A stretch of 64,000 bases of DNA from Streptomyces althioticus (GTDB lineage Bacteria; Actinomycetota; Actinomycetes; Streptomycetales; Streptomycetaceae), in the NCBI GenBank assembly GCA_014649355.1, contig BMSW01000018.1, positions 62,001-126,000 on the forward strand, in the 5' to 3' direction. The notes beneath the pieces were generated by a model. That model worked only from the letters and a program-made list of their open reading frames with translations, did no database searches and was not told the origin of the DNA. The position numbers and the translations under genes are program-made. Each line of letters opens with the position of its first letter. The stretch's first letter is position 1. Shown here piece by piece: positions 39,595 through 47,875 of the stretch.

Positions 39595-41511
39595 GTGGGA
39601 CGCCACAGCCGGCGCGGGCCCGCCCCCAAGGGCGACACCGCGGACACCACCGCAGCGGACGCCGCCCGCGGCGTACGTGACGCGCCCGAGGCGCGGTACG
39701 ACGACCGCCGGGGCGACGGCCAGGGCGCGGCGCTGCCGCGGCAGCAGGCGCAGGGCACTCCGCCGTACGGCACGCCACCGCACGGCACCCCGGTCCACGG
39801 GTACGGGCCGCCGGGCCGCGGGCCGGCCCCGGGCGTGCCGCCGGTGCCGGACGGATGGCAGCAGAGCGGGACCCCCGCACACGGTGTCCCCCGGTACGGC
39901 GGTCAGCCGCAGGGTGCGCCCGGGTACGGCGGTCAGCCGCAGGGCGCCCCCCGGTACGGCGGTCAGGCCGCGGGCGGGCCCGGTCACGGCGACGGCACTC
40001 CGCCGCGCGGGGTGCCGCAGTACGGCGAGGGGACTCCCGCACACGGTGTCCCGCGTCACGGGAACGCGGCTCCCGCGCAGGGACAGCCCCGCCCCGGGAG
40101 CGGACCCCCTCCGCAGAGCGGACCGCGCCGCGGCGACGGAACTCCTCCGCACGGTGTCCCCAGGTACGGGGACGGAACTCCTCCGCACGGTGTCCCGAGG
40201 TACGGGGACGGGACTCCTTCGCACGGTGTCCCGAGGTACAGGGAGGGAACTCCTTCGCACGGTGTCCCCAGGTACGGGGACGGCACCCCTCCGCACGGTG
40301 TCCCGCGCCATGCGGACGGCACGCCCGCGCACGGCACCCCCCGGGTCCGCGGCGGGCACCCCGAGCAGCAGGAGACCGGGGGCGGCTGGGGGAACCCGCA
40401 CGGACGCACCGCCGACGGCGCCGGGTACGGCGCGCCGGCCGCCGGGCAGGGCGTGCCCCTGCCGAGGCAGCGCCAGGCGCCCGCGGGAGGACCGCGCCGG
40501 GACTACGTGGAGGCGTTCGACGGGAGCGACGACCTCTTCACCCCGCGCAAGCCCGTGACCCGCAGTCCCGCGGACCCCTACGCCGCCGTCACCGACCGGG
40601 ACGGCGCCCCCGGCTCCGGCGTCCTCTCGGACTCGGACACCGACGCGGACACGGACGCCGGCACCGTCGTCGACGACGGGCCGCCGACGGGCGTCCCCGC
40701 GCAGACCAGGGGCGGCAAGGGGCGCGCGTTCACCGGCATAGCGGCCGCCGCCGTCACCACCGTGCTGGCCGTCGTCGTCGCGGGACAGGTCGCCGACGAG
40801 CACGACAGCCCGGGTGTCCAGTCGCAGTCCGCCGGCGAGCAGGCGCGCGACGCGCGCGAGCCCGCCTCGCGCGGCGACGACCGGGCGACACCCGGCGCGC
40901 CCCCGGCGAAGCCGCTGACGTACGAGCAGCAGATGGACCGCGCGTTCCCGTTGGCCGCCACCCGCGCGGGCACGGGCAAGTTCTACGCCGTCAAGGGGAT
41001 CGACAAGGCGCCCGGCAAGGGGCGGAAGGTCACCTACCGGGTGGACGTGGAGCGCGGGCTCGACCTGGACGGCGCGCTGTTCGCCGAGGCCGTGCACCGG
41101 ACGCTCAACGACAGGCGGAGCTGGGCGCACGACGGTCTGGCCTTCGAGCGGATCGAGACCGGCGACGCCGAGTTCGTGATCACCCTGGCCAGTCCCGGGA
41201 CGACCGCCGACTGGTGCGCCAAGTCGGGCCTGGACACCACCGAGGACAACGTCTCCTGCGACTCCGCGGCCACCGAGCGAGTGATGATCAACGCCTATCG
41301 CTGGGCGCGGGGCGCCGAGACGTACGGCGACAAGATGTTCGCGTACCGCCAGATGCTGATCAACCACGAGATCGGCCACCGCCTCGGTCACAACCACGTC
41401 ACCTGTGACAAGAACGGCGACCTGGCCCCGGTGATGCAGCAGCAGACCAAGTTCCTCGAGTACGACGGGATCAGCTGCCGGCCCAACGCCTGGCCTTACC
41501 CCAAGGGCTGA
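39595..41511 (+). CDS. DUF3152 membrane-anchored protein with metalloprotease-type zinc motif
   Basis: 638 residues from a GTG at 39595. Residues 1-300 are Gly/Pro/His/Tyr-rich and repetitive, with six 12-residue units GDGTPPHGVPRY. A single membrane segment lies at about 379-401 (GIAAAAVTTVLAVVVAGQVA). The C-terminal DUF3152 domain ends in H591-E592-xx-H595-xxx-H599-x-H601 within INHEIGHRLGHNH, the HExxHxxGxxH pattern of metzincin-type zinc peptidases with two extra His. Four cysteines (WCAK, VSCDS, VTCDK, ISCRP) may form disulfides. Equivalent to Rv3207c. An extracytoplasmic peptidase is likely but unproven. Confidence 0.85.
   Translation: MGRHSRRGPAPKGDTADTTAADAARGVRDAPEARYDDRRGDGQGAALPRQQAQGTPPYGTPPHGTPVHGYGPPGRGPAPGVPPVPDGWQQSGTPAHGVPRYGGQPQGAPGYGGQPQGAPRYGGQAAGGPGHGDGTPPRGVPQYGEGTPAHGVPRHGNAAPAQGQPRPGSGPPPQSGPRRGDGTPPHGVPRYGDGTPPHGVPRYGDGTPSHGVPRYREGTPSHGVPRYGDGTPPHGVPRHADGTPAHGTPRVRGGHPEQQETGGGWGNPHGRTADGAGYGAPAAGQGVPLPRQRQAPAGGPRRDYVEAFDGSDDLFTPRKPVTRSPADPYAAVTDRDGAPGSGVLSDSDTDADTDAGTVVDDGPPTGVPAQTRGGKGRAFTGIAAAAVTTVLAVVVAGQVADEHDSPGVQSQSAGEQARDAREPASRGDDRATPGAPPAKPLTYEQQMDRAFPLAATRAGTGKFYAVKGIDKAPGKGRKVTYRVDVERGLDLDGALFAEAVHRTLNDRRSWAHDGLAFERIETGDAEFVITLASPGTTADWCAKSGLDTTEDNVSCDSAATERVMINAYRWARGAETYGDKMFAYRQMLINHEIGHRLGHNHVTCDKNGDLAPVMQQQTKFLEYDGISCRPNAWPYPKG
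40135..40344 (+). repeat. 36-bp tandem repeat inside the DUF3152 gene
   Basis: Six units with exact 36-bp spacing (starts 40135, 40171, 40207, 40243, 40279 and 40315), encoding GDGTPPHGVPRY with small changes. Shorter GGQPQGAP units occur just upstream at 39898-39970. Confidence 0.88.
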
Positions 41512-41648
41512 CCCGCCCGGCCCTCCACTGCGGGGTGCGCCGGGTGGTGGTCCCGAAGCGGCTCGCGCCCGTCGTGCGCCCGTCGTGCGCCGGTCTCAGC
41601 ACGGCGAACGCGATCCGCGCGGGAAAGTTACGCGCGTTCACCCCTTTT

Positions 41649-41682
41649 GGTGGCGTGATGGACAACCGTCCATCACGCCACC
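41649..41682. terminator. 14-bp perfect inverted repeat before the glycosyltransferase gene
   Basis: Arms 41649-41662 (GGTGGCGTGATGGA) and 41669-41682 with a 6-nt loop. It may terminate the DUF3152 transcript. It is less G+C-rich than other terminators here and lies ~80 bp before the glycosyltransferase start, so an operator is also possible. Confidence 0.55.
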
Positions 41683-41760
41683 GTCCTGTCCGCATACGTT
41701 CGTCCCGCTGCGAGCCGCCGGGTCAACGGCGGCTCCCGACGGGAGAACGGGGGTGCACAC

Positions 41761-43494
41761 GTGCGCATCGGACTGCTTACGGAGGGTGGCTATCCGTATG
41801 TGGGCGGTGAGGGCGGGGTGTGGTGCGACCGCCTGGTGCGTGGGCTCGACGGACACGAGTTCGACGTCTACGCGTTCAGTGTCGGCCAGGGCCAGGAGGA
41901 CGCCGGCTGGGTCGAGCTGCCGCCCCAGGTCCGGCGCGTGCGCACGGCGCCGCTGTGGGCCGCCGAGGAGGACGGGGTGGTCCACGGCCGCCGCGCCCGC
42001 CGGCGTTTCGCCGAGCACTACGGCGAACTGACCGCCGCCCTCTGCACCTCCGCCGAGCCCGGCGCTGCGGAAAAGCCTGGCACCGCTGAGGCGGACCGTT
42101 TCGCCAACGCGCTCCACGGGCTCGCCGAGCTCGCCCGCGACGAGGGCGGGCTGGTCGCCGCGCTGCGCTCCGAGCAGGCCGTGCGCGCCCTGGAGCGCGC
42201 CTGTCGTGCGCCCGGAGCGCGCCGCGCGGCGCGCGAGGCCCGCGTCTCCGACCTGCTGACCGTCGCCGACCATCTGGAGCGCGCCCTGCGCCCCCTCTCG
42301 CTCGACTGGTACGAGGAGGACGGCCTCGGCGCCGTCGACCTCTGCCACGCCGCGTCCGGCGGCATCGCCGCGCTCCCCGGTCTGCTCGCCCGCCACTTCT
42401 TCGGCGTCCCGCTGCTGGTCACCGAGTACGGCGTCCGCCTGCGCACCCACTACCTCACGCGCCCCGACGCCTCACCCGCCGTACGCTCCCTGCTCGCCGC
42501 CTTTCACGGCCTGCTGACCGCCGAGACCTACCGCGCCGCGTCCTACCTCGTCCCCGGCAACGCCCACGCCCGCCGCTGGCAGGAGCGCTGCGGCGCCGAC
42601 CGGACCAAACTGCGCACCATCCACCCCGGCCTGGACGCCACGCCCTTCGCGCGCGTCGGCGAGGACCGCGGGGAGGAGGAGCGGGAGAAGAGCGAGAAGC
42701 GGGAGACGCGGGGGAAGGGGGAGACGCGGGAGCACGCCGAGCCGCACACCCTCGTCTGGCTCGGCCGGGTGGAGCCCGCCAGGGACCTGGTCTCGCTGCT
42801 GCACGCCTTCGCGGAGGTCCGCGCGGCCGAGCCCGGCACCCGGTTGCGCATCGTCGGGCGCCCCTCAGGACCCGAGGGCGAGGCGTACCTCGGCCACTGC
42901 CGGGCCCTGGCCGCCCAGCTCTTCCCGGATGAGGCCGACGGCCCGCACGCCGTCGGGCGCAACCCGGTGTCCTTCGAGGAACTCGGCGGTCCCGGCGCGG
43001 AGACCACCGCCGACGTCCACGCCGGCGCGACCGTCACGGTGCTGTCCAGCGTCGTCGAGGGGTTCCCGGTCGGGCTGATCGAGGCGATGTTCTGCGGACG
43101 CGCGACGGTCTCCACGGACGTCGGCGCGGTCGTCGAGGTGATCGGCGGAACCGGCCTCGTCGTACCGCCGCGCAATCCGCGGGCGCTCGCCGAGGCGTGC
43201 GTCTCGCTGCTGCGGGACCCCGAGCGCCGTGCGCGTCTCGGAGCGGCCGCGCGCGCCCGGGCGCTGGAACTGTTCAGCGTCGAGCAGAACGTCGCGGCGT
43301 TCCGCGGCCTCTACCTCGAGACCGTCGCCCGCACCCCGGTACGCCGGCCCGCCCTCGACGGCGCCGGAGACCCGCAGCCCTTCGCCGCGCCCGCCGAGGC
43401 CCATGTCCCCGGCCACTGGACCGAACCCACCCCCCGCGCCGTCCCCACCTGGGCCGTGGAGACGCCGGAGCCCGTCACGGAGACCGTCCGATGA
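41761..43494 (+). CDS. GT4 glycosyltransferase with DUF3492 (PelF-like) N-terminus
   Basis: 577 residues from a GTG at 41761. The N-terminus RIGLLTEGGYPYVGGEGGVW resembles the DUF3492 signature of PelF, the cytoplasmic glycosyltransferase of the Pel polysaccharide system. GT-B fold: LVWLGRVEPARDLVSLLHAF, LRIVGRPSGPEGEAYL, TVTVLSSVVEGFPVGLIEAM (donor-binding ExxG(F)P) and TDVGAVVEVIGGTGLVVPPR. A charged, repetitive insertion lies at about residues 303-325. Predicted to build a polysaccharide from a nucleotide sugar. First gene of a four-gene operon; the next start overlaps its stop (ATGA). Confidence 0.88.
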   Translation: MRIGLLTEGGYPYVGGEGGVWCDRLVRGLDGHEFDVYAFSVGQGQEDAGWVELPPQVRRVRTAPLWAAEEDGVVHGRRARRRFAEHYGELTAALCTSAEPGAAEKPGTAEADRFANALHGLAELARDEGGLVAALRSEQAVRALERACRAPGARRAAREARVSDLLTVADHLERALRPLSLDWYEEDGLGAVDLCHAASGGIAALPGLLARHFFGVPLLVTEYGVRLRTHYLTRPDASPAVRSLLAAFHGLLTAETYRAASYLVPGNAHARRWQERCGADRTKLRTIHPGLDATPFARVGEDRGEEEREKSEKRETRGKGETREHAEPHTLVWLGRVEPARDLVSLLHAFAEVRAAEPGTRLRIVGRPSGPEGEAYLGHCRALAAQLFPDEADGPHAVGRNPVSFEELGGPGAETTADVHAGATVTVLSSVVEGFPVGLIEAMFCGRATVSTDVGAVVEVIGGTGLVVPPRNPRALAEACVSLLRDPERRARLGAAARARALELFSVEQNVAAFRGLYLETVARTPVRRPALDGAGDPQPFAAPAEAHVPGHWTEPTPRAVPTWAVETPEPVTETVR

Positions 43495-44636
43495 CCGACC
43501 TCAGCGAACTCGACCGCGGCGCCGCCCCCGGAGCGGCCGACCCGGTCAAGGTGCTGCTGCACCGCCACCGCGAGCTGTGCGAACGCGCCGTGGACCCACT
43601 GGAGATCGCGGCGGGCCTGGAGGCCCACGGCATCACCGACCGGACCGCCGCCCGCTTCCGCCACCGCGACGTCTTCTCCCTCGCGGAGGAGCTCTACGCC
43701 CGCGTCCCGCGCGACGCCGACACCGCGTCCGACGCACCCGCCGCACCGGACGCCCCGGCCCGCGAGAACGACCGCCGCCGGTCCGTCGCCGTGCTCCTGC
43801 TCCCGCTGCTGCCCGGCACGCTGTGCGCCGCCGCGCTGATCGCGCTGGCCCGCACCCACGGCCAGACCCGCCTGTACGCGGCCGCCGCCGGCCTGGTCGC
43901 CGTCGCCCTCGCCCTGCGGGCCACGCTGCGCCGCGGACCGCTGGCCCTCACCGACGCCCTCGCCTCCCGGTCGGCGACCGGCACCTGGACCTGCCTGCTC
44001 CTCGCCTACGCCGTGCTGGGCGACGGCCTGCTGCGCACCGCCGTCACCGGCGGCCCCGACGGACTGCCCGACGGCACCACGGGCGGCGACTGGCCCCTGG
44101 CCCTCGCGCCGCTCCTCGCGCTCACCCTCGCCGTGGCGCCCGCTACCTGGACGGCCGGTCTCTTCCTCACCCACGCGCGCCGCAAACTCGCCGCCAGCCG
44201 CGGCCTGGAGGACTTCGCCGCCTCCGTCCGGCCCGTACTGCTCGGCACCGTCGCCCTGTTCCTGGGGGCGCTGGCCGCGCTCGTCGCCCTGTGCGCGCCG
44301 TTCCTGGACGCGGAGCCCGTCTCCCCGTCGGTCCTCGCCCTGGGCGCCCTCCTTCTCGTCGCCCGGCTGCTCACCGTGCACGGCTTCACCCACGCCCCGC
44401 GCGTGATCCTCATGCTCACCGCCGGCGCGCAGGTGCTCGCGCCCGCCACCGTCTTCGCGGCCCGGCTGCCCGGCTGCGCCGCACTGGGCGCGCCGGTGGA
44501 GGCCCTCACCGCCGCCTGGGGACCCACCGCCGTACCCGTCCTGGCCTGCGGCGCGGGCGCCTCGATCCTGCTCGTGCACGCCTCCCGCACCCTCGCCCGC
44601 GCCTCGGCGCACCTGCGGCCGGAGCAGGCGCGGTGA
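43491..44636 (+). CDS. Polytopic membrane protein of the exopolysaccharide-like operon
   Basis: 381 residues from the ATG at 43491, overlapping the previous stop. A cytoplasmic helical domain of ~95 residues (LEIAAGLEAHGITDRTAARF, RHRDVFSLAEELYARVP) is followed by about nine to ten membrane segments: LLLPLLPGTLCAAALIALAR, LALAPLLALTLAVAPATWTA, PVLLGTVALFLGALAALVAL, APATVFAARLPG and AVPVLACGAGASILLVHA. No enzyme motif. Size and place next to a PelF-like transferase suggest a flippase- or PelG-like export role, but sequence similarity to PelG was not demonstrable by eye. Confidence 0.75.
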   Translation: MTDLSELDRGAAPGAADPVKVLLHRHRELCERAVDPLEIAAGLEAHGITDRTAARFRHRDVFSLAEELYARVPRDADTASDAPAAPDAPARENDRRRSVAVLLLPLLPGTLCAAALIALARTHGQTRLYAAAAGLVAVALALRATLRRGPLALTDALASRSATGTWTCLLLAYAVLGDGLLRTAVTGGPDGLPDGTTGGDWPLALAPLLALTLAVAPATWTAGLFLTHARRKLAASRGLEDFAASVRPVLLGTVALFLGALAALVALCAPFLDAEPVSPSVLALGALLLVARLLTVHGFTHAPRVILMLTAGAQVLAPATVFAARLPGCAALGAPVEALTAAWGPTAVPVLACGAGASILLVHASRTLARASAHLRPEQAR

Positions 44637-44710
44637 CCGGCCGCGACCGCCGCGCGGCCCGGACGGCCGCGGCCCCCGAGCCCTCGACCCCCCTTGAAGG
44701 AGAACCCCGC

Positions 44711-44758
44711 ATGACCTGCCGTCCCGTCACCGACCGCCGCGAAGGAGCCGACCGATGA
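44711..44758 (+). CDS. Possible 15-residue coupling peptide upstream of the epimerase
   Basis: ATG at 44711 with a strong ribosome site (GAAGGAG), encoding MTCRPVTDRREGADR. Its TGA overlaps the ATG of the epimerase gene (ATGA), and GAAGGAG within it serves the epimerase. This layout would couple epimerase translation to the leader. It may be only a remnant; no regulation is proved. Confidence 0.4.
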   Translation: MTCRPVTDRREGADR

Positions 44759-45765
44759 GGGTCCTGCTGATCGGAGCCAACGGCTACCTCGGCCGCTTCG
44801 TCGCCGACCGCCTGCTCGCCGACCCCGCCGTCCAGCTCACCGCCCTCGGCCGGGGCGACGACGCCGACGTCCGCTTCGACCTCGCCACCGGCAGCCCGGG
44901 CGCCCTCACCCGCTTCCTCGACGCCGTCCACCCCGGCGTCGTCATCAACTGCGCCGGCGCCACCCGGGGCGGCGCCCGCGAACTCACCCGGCACAACACG
45001 GTCGCCGTCGCCACCATCTGCGAGGCGCTGCGCCGCAGCGGCTGCGGGGCGCGGCTCGTCCAGATCGGCTGCGGCTCCGAGTACGGACCCAGCCAGCCGG
45101 GATCCTCCACCGCCGAGGACGCCGTCCCCCGCCCCGGCGGCCCGTACGGCGTCAGCAAGCTCGCCGCCACCGAACTGGTCCTCGGCTCCGGCCTGGACGC
45201 CGTGGTGCTACGGGTCTTCTCGCCCGTCGGACCCGGCACCCCGGCCGGCTCCCCGCTCGGCCGCCTCGCCGAGGCGATGCGCCGCGCCATGCAGTCCGGC
45301 GACGGCGAGCTGAAGCTCGGCGGCCTCGGCGCCCAGCGCGACTTCGTCGACGTCCGCGACGTGGCCCGCGCCGTGCACGCCGCCTCGCTCTCCGCCGCAC
45401 AGGGCGTCATCAACATCGGCTCCGGCCGCGCCGTCCGCCTCCGGGACGCCGCCGGGATCCTCGCCCGGGTGGCCGGCTACGGCGGCGCCCTCAACGAACT
45501 CGACGGCCTGCCCCACCCCGGACCCGTCCACGCCACCCACACCGCCCACGCGACCCACCTGCGGGCGACCATCGGACACCCGCGCGCCGAGGCGGACCAC
45601 CACCCCGCCGCCACCTCGCCCGCCGCGTTCCCGTACCCGGACGGGTGCGGGGCCTGGCAGCAGGCCGATGTACGCACCGCCCGCGACCGCCTCGGCTGGC
45701 GCCCCCGCATCAACCTCGAGGAGTCCCTCGCGGACATCTGGATGGAGGCGGCGTGCCGTATCTGA
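44755..45765 (+). CDS. NAD-dependent nucleotide-sugar epimerase/dehydratase
   Basis: 336 residues from the ATG at 44755 with GAAGGAG upstream. Extended SDR fold: VLLIGANGYLGRFVADRLLA (GxxGxxG NAD motif), VVINCAGATRGGARE, LVQIGCGSEYGPSQPGSS (catalytic Ser region), PYGVSKLAATELVLGSGLDA (the YxxxK pair) and GAQRDFVDVRDVARAVHAAS. Family members act on UDP- or dTDP-sugars. In this operon it could supply an epimerised amino sugar for the glycosyltransferase, as PelX-type epimerases do elsewhere; inference. It overlaps the next gene by 13 bp. Confidence 0.9.
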   Translation: MRVLLIGANGYLGRFVADRLLADPAVQLTALGRGDDADVRFDLATGSPGALTRFLDAVHPGVVINCAGATRGGARELTRHNTVAVATICEALRRSGCGARLVQIGCGSEYGPSQPGSSTAEDAVPRPGGPYGVSKLAATELVLGSGLDAVVLRVFSPVGPGTPAGSPLGRLAEAMRRAMQSGDGELKLGGLGAQRDFVDVRDVARAVHAASLSAAQGVINIGSGRAVRLRDAAGILARVAGYGGALNELDGLPHPGPVHATHTAHATHLRATIGHPRAEADHHPAATSPAAFPYPDGCGAWQQADVRTARDRLGWRPRINLEESLADIWMEAACRI

Positions 45766-46514
45766 CCCGGACCAGACAGGGCCCCACCGCCACGGGGTTC
45801 GGCACCGGCCTCGGCGTCCCGGGCGTCGCCCACCCGCTCCTCGCCCCCGACGAGTGGAACCGGCTGGGCCGCCCCGGCACGCCCCTGCACTGGGTGGTGC
45901 TCGACGTCGCCGACGGCCCCGGCGTCCAGCCCGACCCGCACTGCCTGGAGGCGGCGGGGCGGCTGCGCAACGCGGGCGTCCGCGTCCTCGGGCGCATCGA
46001 CGCCGCCTACGGGCTGCGCGGCTTCGGGGAGATCGTCTCGGACGCCCACCGCTTCCACGACTGGTACCGGGTCGACGGCTTCCTCCTGGACCGCTGCCCC
46101 GCCGGCCGCGAGGACCTGCCCGAGGTACGGCGCTCCGTCGCCACCCTCCGGGTGATCCACGAGGACGCCCACGTCGTCCTCGGGCACGGCACCCATCCGT
46201 ACCCCGGCTACGCCGAGCACGCCGACCAGCTGGTCACCTTCTCGGGGCCGTGGAGCGACTACCGCTGGTCCCAGGTCGCCGAGTGGACCGCGGACCATCC
46301 GCCGGAGCGGTTCTGCCACTTCGTGCACGGCGTGCCCCGGCCGCATCTGGAGGAGGCACTGCGCATCGCCCGCTGGCAGGGCGCCGGAACCATCTACTTC
46401 ACCGACCACTCGGACCGGGGCTCCGGCCGCGCGGCACCGGCGGACCCGTGGGGAGCGCTGCCCGGCTACTGGGACGACATCGTCTCGCGTGTCGGAACGG
46501 GTGTCTCGGAATGA
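45753..46514 (+). CDS. Spherulin-4-like (GH166/PelA-hydrolase-type) protein
   Basis: 253 residues from a GTG at 45753 with GGAGG upstream, inside the end of the epimerase gene. Spherulation-specific family 4 pattern of a TIM barrel: PLHWVVLDVADGPGVQPDPH, RVLGRIDAAYGLRGFGEIVS, WYRVDGFLLDRCPAGREDLP (the strand-4 Asp/Asp region), VVLGHGTHPYPGYAEHADQL, VTFSGPWSDYRW and GTIYFTDHSDRG. Related domains are polygalactosaminidases (PelA hydrolase, fungal Ega3). No signal peptide is seen, so it may act inside the cell or leave by another route. Last gene of the operon; its end holds the SigR-type promoter of moeZ. Confidence 0.82.
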   Translation: MPYLTRTRQGPTATGFGTGLGVPGVAHPLLAPDEWNRLGRPGTPLHWVVLDVADGPGVQPDPHCLEAAGRLRNAGVRVLGRIDAAYGLRGFGEIVSDAHRFHDWYRVDGFLLDRCPAGREDLPEVRRSVATLRVIHEDAHVVLGHGTHPYPGYAEHADQLVTFSGPWSDYRWSQVAEWTADHPPERFCHFVHGVPRPHLEEALRIARWQGAGTIYFTDHSDRGSGRAAPADPWGALPGYWDDIVSRVGTGVSE

Positions 46515-46533
46515 AAAAGGGCATGGCAGTGTT
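46508..46533 (+). promoter_or_regulatory. SigR-type promoter (GGAAT-N18-GTT) for moeZ
   Basis: GGAAT at 46508-46512 and GTT at 46531-46533, spacer exactly 18 nt, about 45 bp upstream of the moeZ start and overlapping the spherulin-like stop. This is the SigR (disulfide stress) consensus. As I recall, a moeB-like sulfurylase gene is reported among SigR targets in S. coelicolor. Confidence 0.65.
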
Positions 46534-46577
46534 GAGCGGAGAACAACCGTAGTGATTGACCGACCAACGGAGTCCCC

Positions 46578-47756
46578 GTGTCGCTGCCACCCCTGGTCGA
46601 GCCGGCCCCCGAGCTCACCGTAGACGAGGTCCGCAGGTACTCCCGCCACCTGATCATCCCCGACGTGGGCATGGACGGGCAGAAGCGGCTGAAGAACGCC
46701 AAGGTGCTCTTTGTGGGCGCCGGCGGCCTGGGCTCGCCGGGTCTGATGTACATGGCCGCGGCGGGCGTGGGCACGCTCGGCATCGTGGAGTTCGACGAGG
46801 TCGACGAGTCGAACCTGCAGCGCCAGATCATCCACAGCCAGTCCGACATCGGCCGCCCCAAGGCCGAGTCCGCCCGTGACACGATCAAGGGGATCAACCC
46901 CTACGTGAACGTGGTCCTGCACGAGGAGCGGCTCGAGGCCGACAACGTGATGGACCTGTTCAGCCAGTACGACCTGATCGTCGACGGCACGGACAACTTC
47001 GCGACCCGCTACCTGGTCAACGACGCCTGCGTCCTGCTGAACAAGCCGTACGTCTGGGGTTCCATCTACCGCTTCGACGGCCAGGCGTCCGTCTTCTGGT
47101 CCGAGCACGGCCCCTGCTACCGCTGCCTCTACCCGGAGCCCCCGCCCCCCGGCATGGTCCCCTCCTGCGCCGAGGGCGGCGTCCTGGGCGTGCTCTGCGC
47201 GTCCATCGGCTCCATCCAGGCCAACGAGGCCATCAAGCTCCTGGCCGGCATCGGCGAGCCGCTCGTCGGCCGCCTGATGATCTACGACGCCCTGGAGATG
47301 CAGTACCGCCAGGTCAAGGTCCGCAAGGACCCCGACTGCGCGATCTGCGGCGAGAACCCGACCGTCACCGAGCTCATCGACTACGAGGCCTTCTGCGGCG
47401 TCGTGTCCGAGGAGGCCCAGGCGGCGGCCGCCGACTCCACGATCACTCCCAAGCAGCTCAAGGAGTGGATGGACGACGGCGAGAACATCGAGCTCATCGA
47501 CGTCCGCGAGCCGAACGAGTTCGAGATCGTCTCCATCCCGGGCGCCCGGCTGATCCCGAAGAACGAGTTCCTCATGGGCAACGCCCTGGAGAGCCTGCCG
47601 CAGGACAAGAAGATCGTCTTGAACTGCAAGACGGGTGTCCGCAGTGCGGAAGTCCTCGCCGTCCTGAAGTCCGCGGGCTTCTCCGACGCCGTCCACGTCG
47701 GCGGCGGCGTCATCGGCTGGGTCAACCAGATCGAGCCGGAGAAGCCGGTCTACTAG
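46578..47756 (+). CDS. moeZ: Adenylyltransferase/sulfurtransferase MoeZ
   Basis: 392 residues from a GTG at 46578. The ThiF/MoeB adenylyltransferase domain (residues ~15-260) has VLFVGAGGLGSPGLMYMAAA, VEFDEVDESNLQRQIIHSQS, the VDGTDNFATRYLVND block, and zinc cysteines in CYRCLYPEP and CAICGENP. A rhodanese domain (~290-390) carries the persulfide-forming C350 in NCKTGVRSAEV. MoeZ adenylates and thiolates C-terminal GG of ubiquitin-like sulfur carriers for molybdopterin, thiocarboxylate and siderophore or antibiotic sulfur insertion. A SigR-type promoter precedes it. Matches Rv3206c position, downstream of the DUF3152 gene. Confidence 0.95.
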   Translation: MSLPPLVEPAPELTVDEVRRYSRHLIIPDVGMDGQKRLKNAKVLFVGAGGLGSPGLMYMAAAGVGTLGIVEFDEVDESNLQRQIIHSQSDIGRPKAESARDTIKGINPYVNVVLHEERLEADNVMDLFSQYDLIVDGTDNFATRYLVNDACVLLNKPYVWGSIYRFDGQASVFWSEHGPCYRCLYPEPPPPGMVPSCAEGGVLGVLCASIGSIQANEAIKLLAGIGEPLVGRLMIYDALEMQYRQVKVRKDPDCAICGENPTVTELIDYEAFCGVVSEEAQAAAADSTITPKQLKEWMDDGENIELIDVREPNEFEIVSIPGARLIPKNEFLMGNALESLPQDKKIVLNCKTGVRSAEVLAVLKSAGFSDAVHVGGGVIGWVNQIEPEKPVY

Positions 47757-47808
47757 GCCGTACCGGCCGGAAAGGTCCACGCGACCGCTCCGGCCGTCAC
47801 CGGGTCCT

Positions 47809-47857
47809 CGTCGGGGGCTCCGGGCACCACCTCGGGGTGTGCCCGGAGCCCCCGACG
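47809..47857. terminator. Bidirectional terminator, 19-bp perfect arms
   Basis: Arms 47809-47827 and 47839-47857 with an 11-nt loop, between convergent moeZ and the TAP-like peptidase gene. Confidence 0.92.
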
Positions 47858-47875
47858 CCGTTACGGTCGGCGCCG

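Noticed and set aside
40135..40344. 36-bp repeated units resembling CRISPR repeats
   Set aside because: No spacers; they encode 12-residue protein repeats of the DUF3152 protein.
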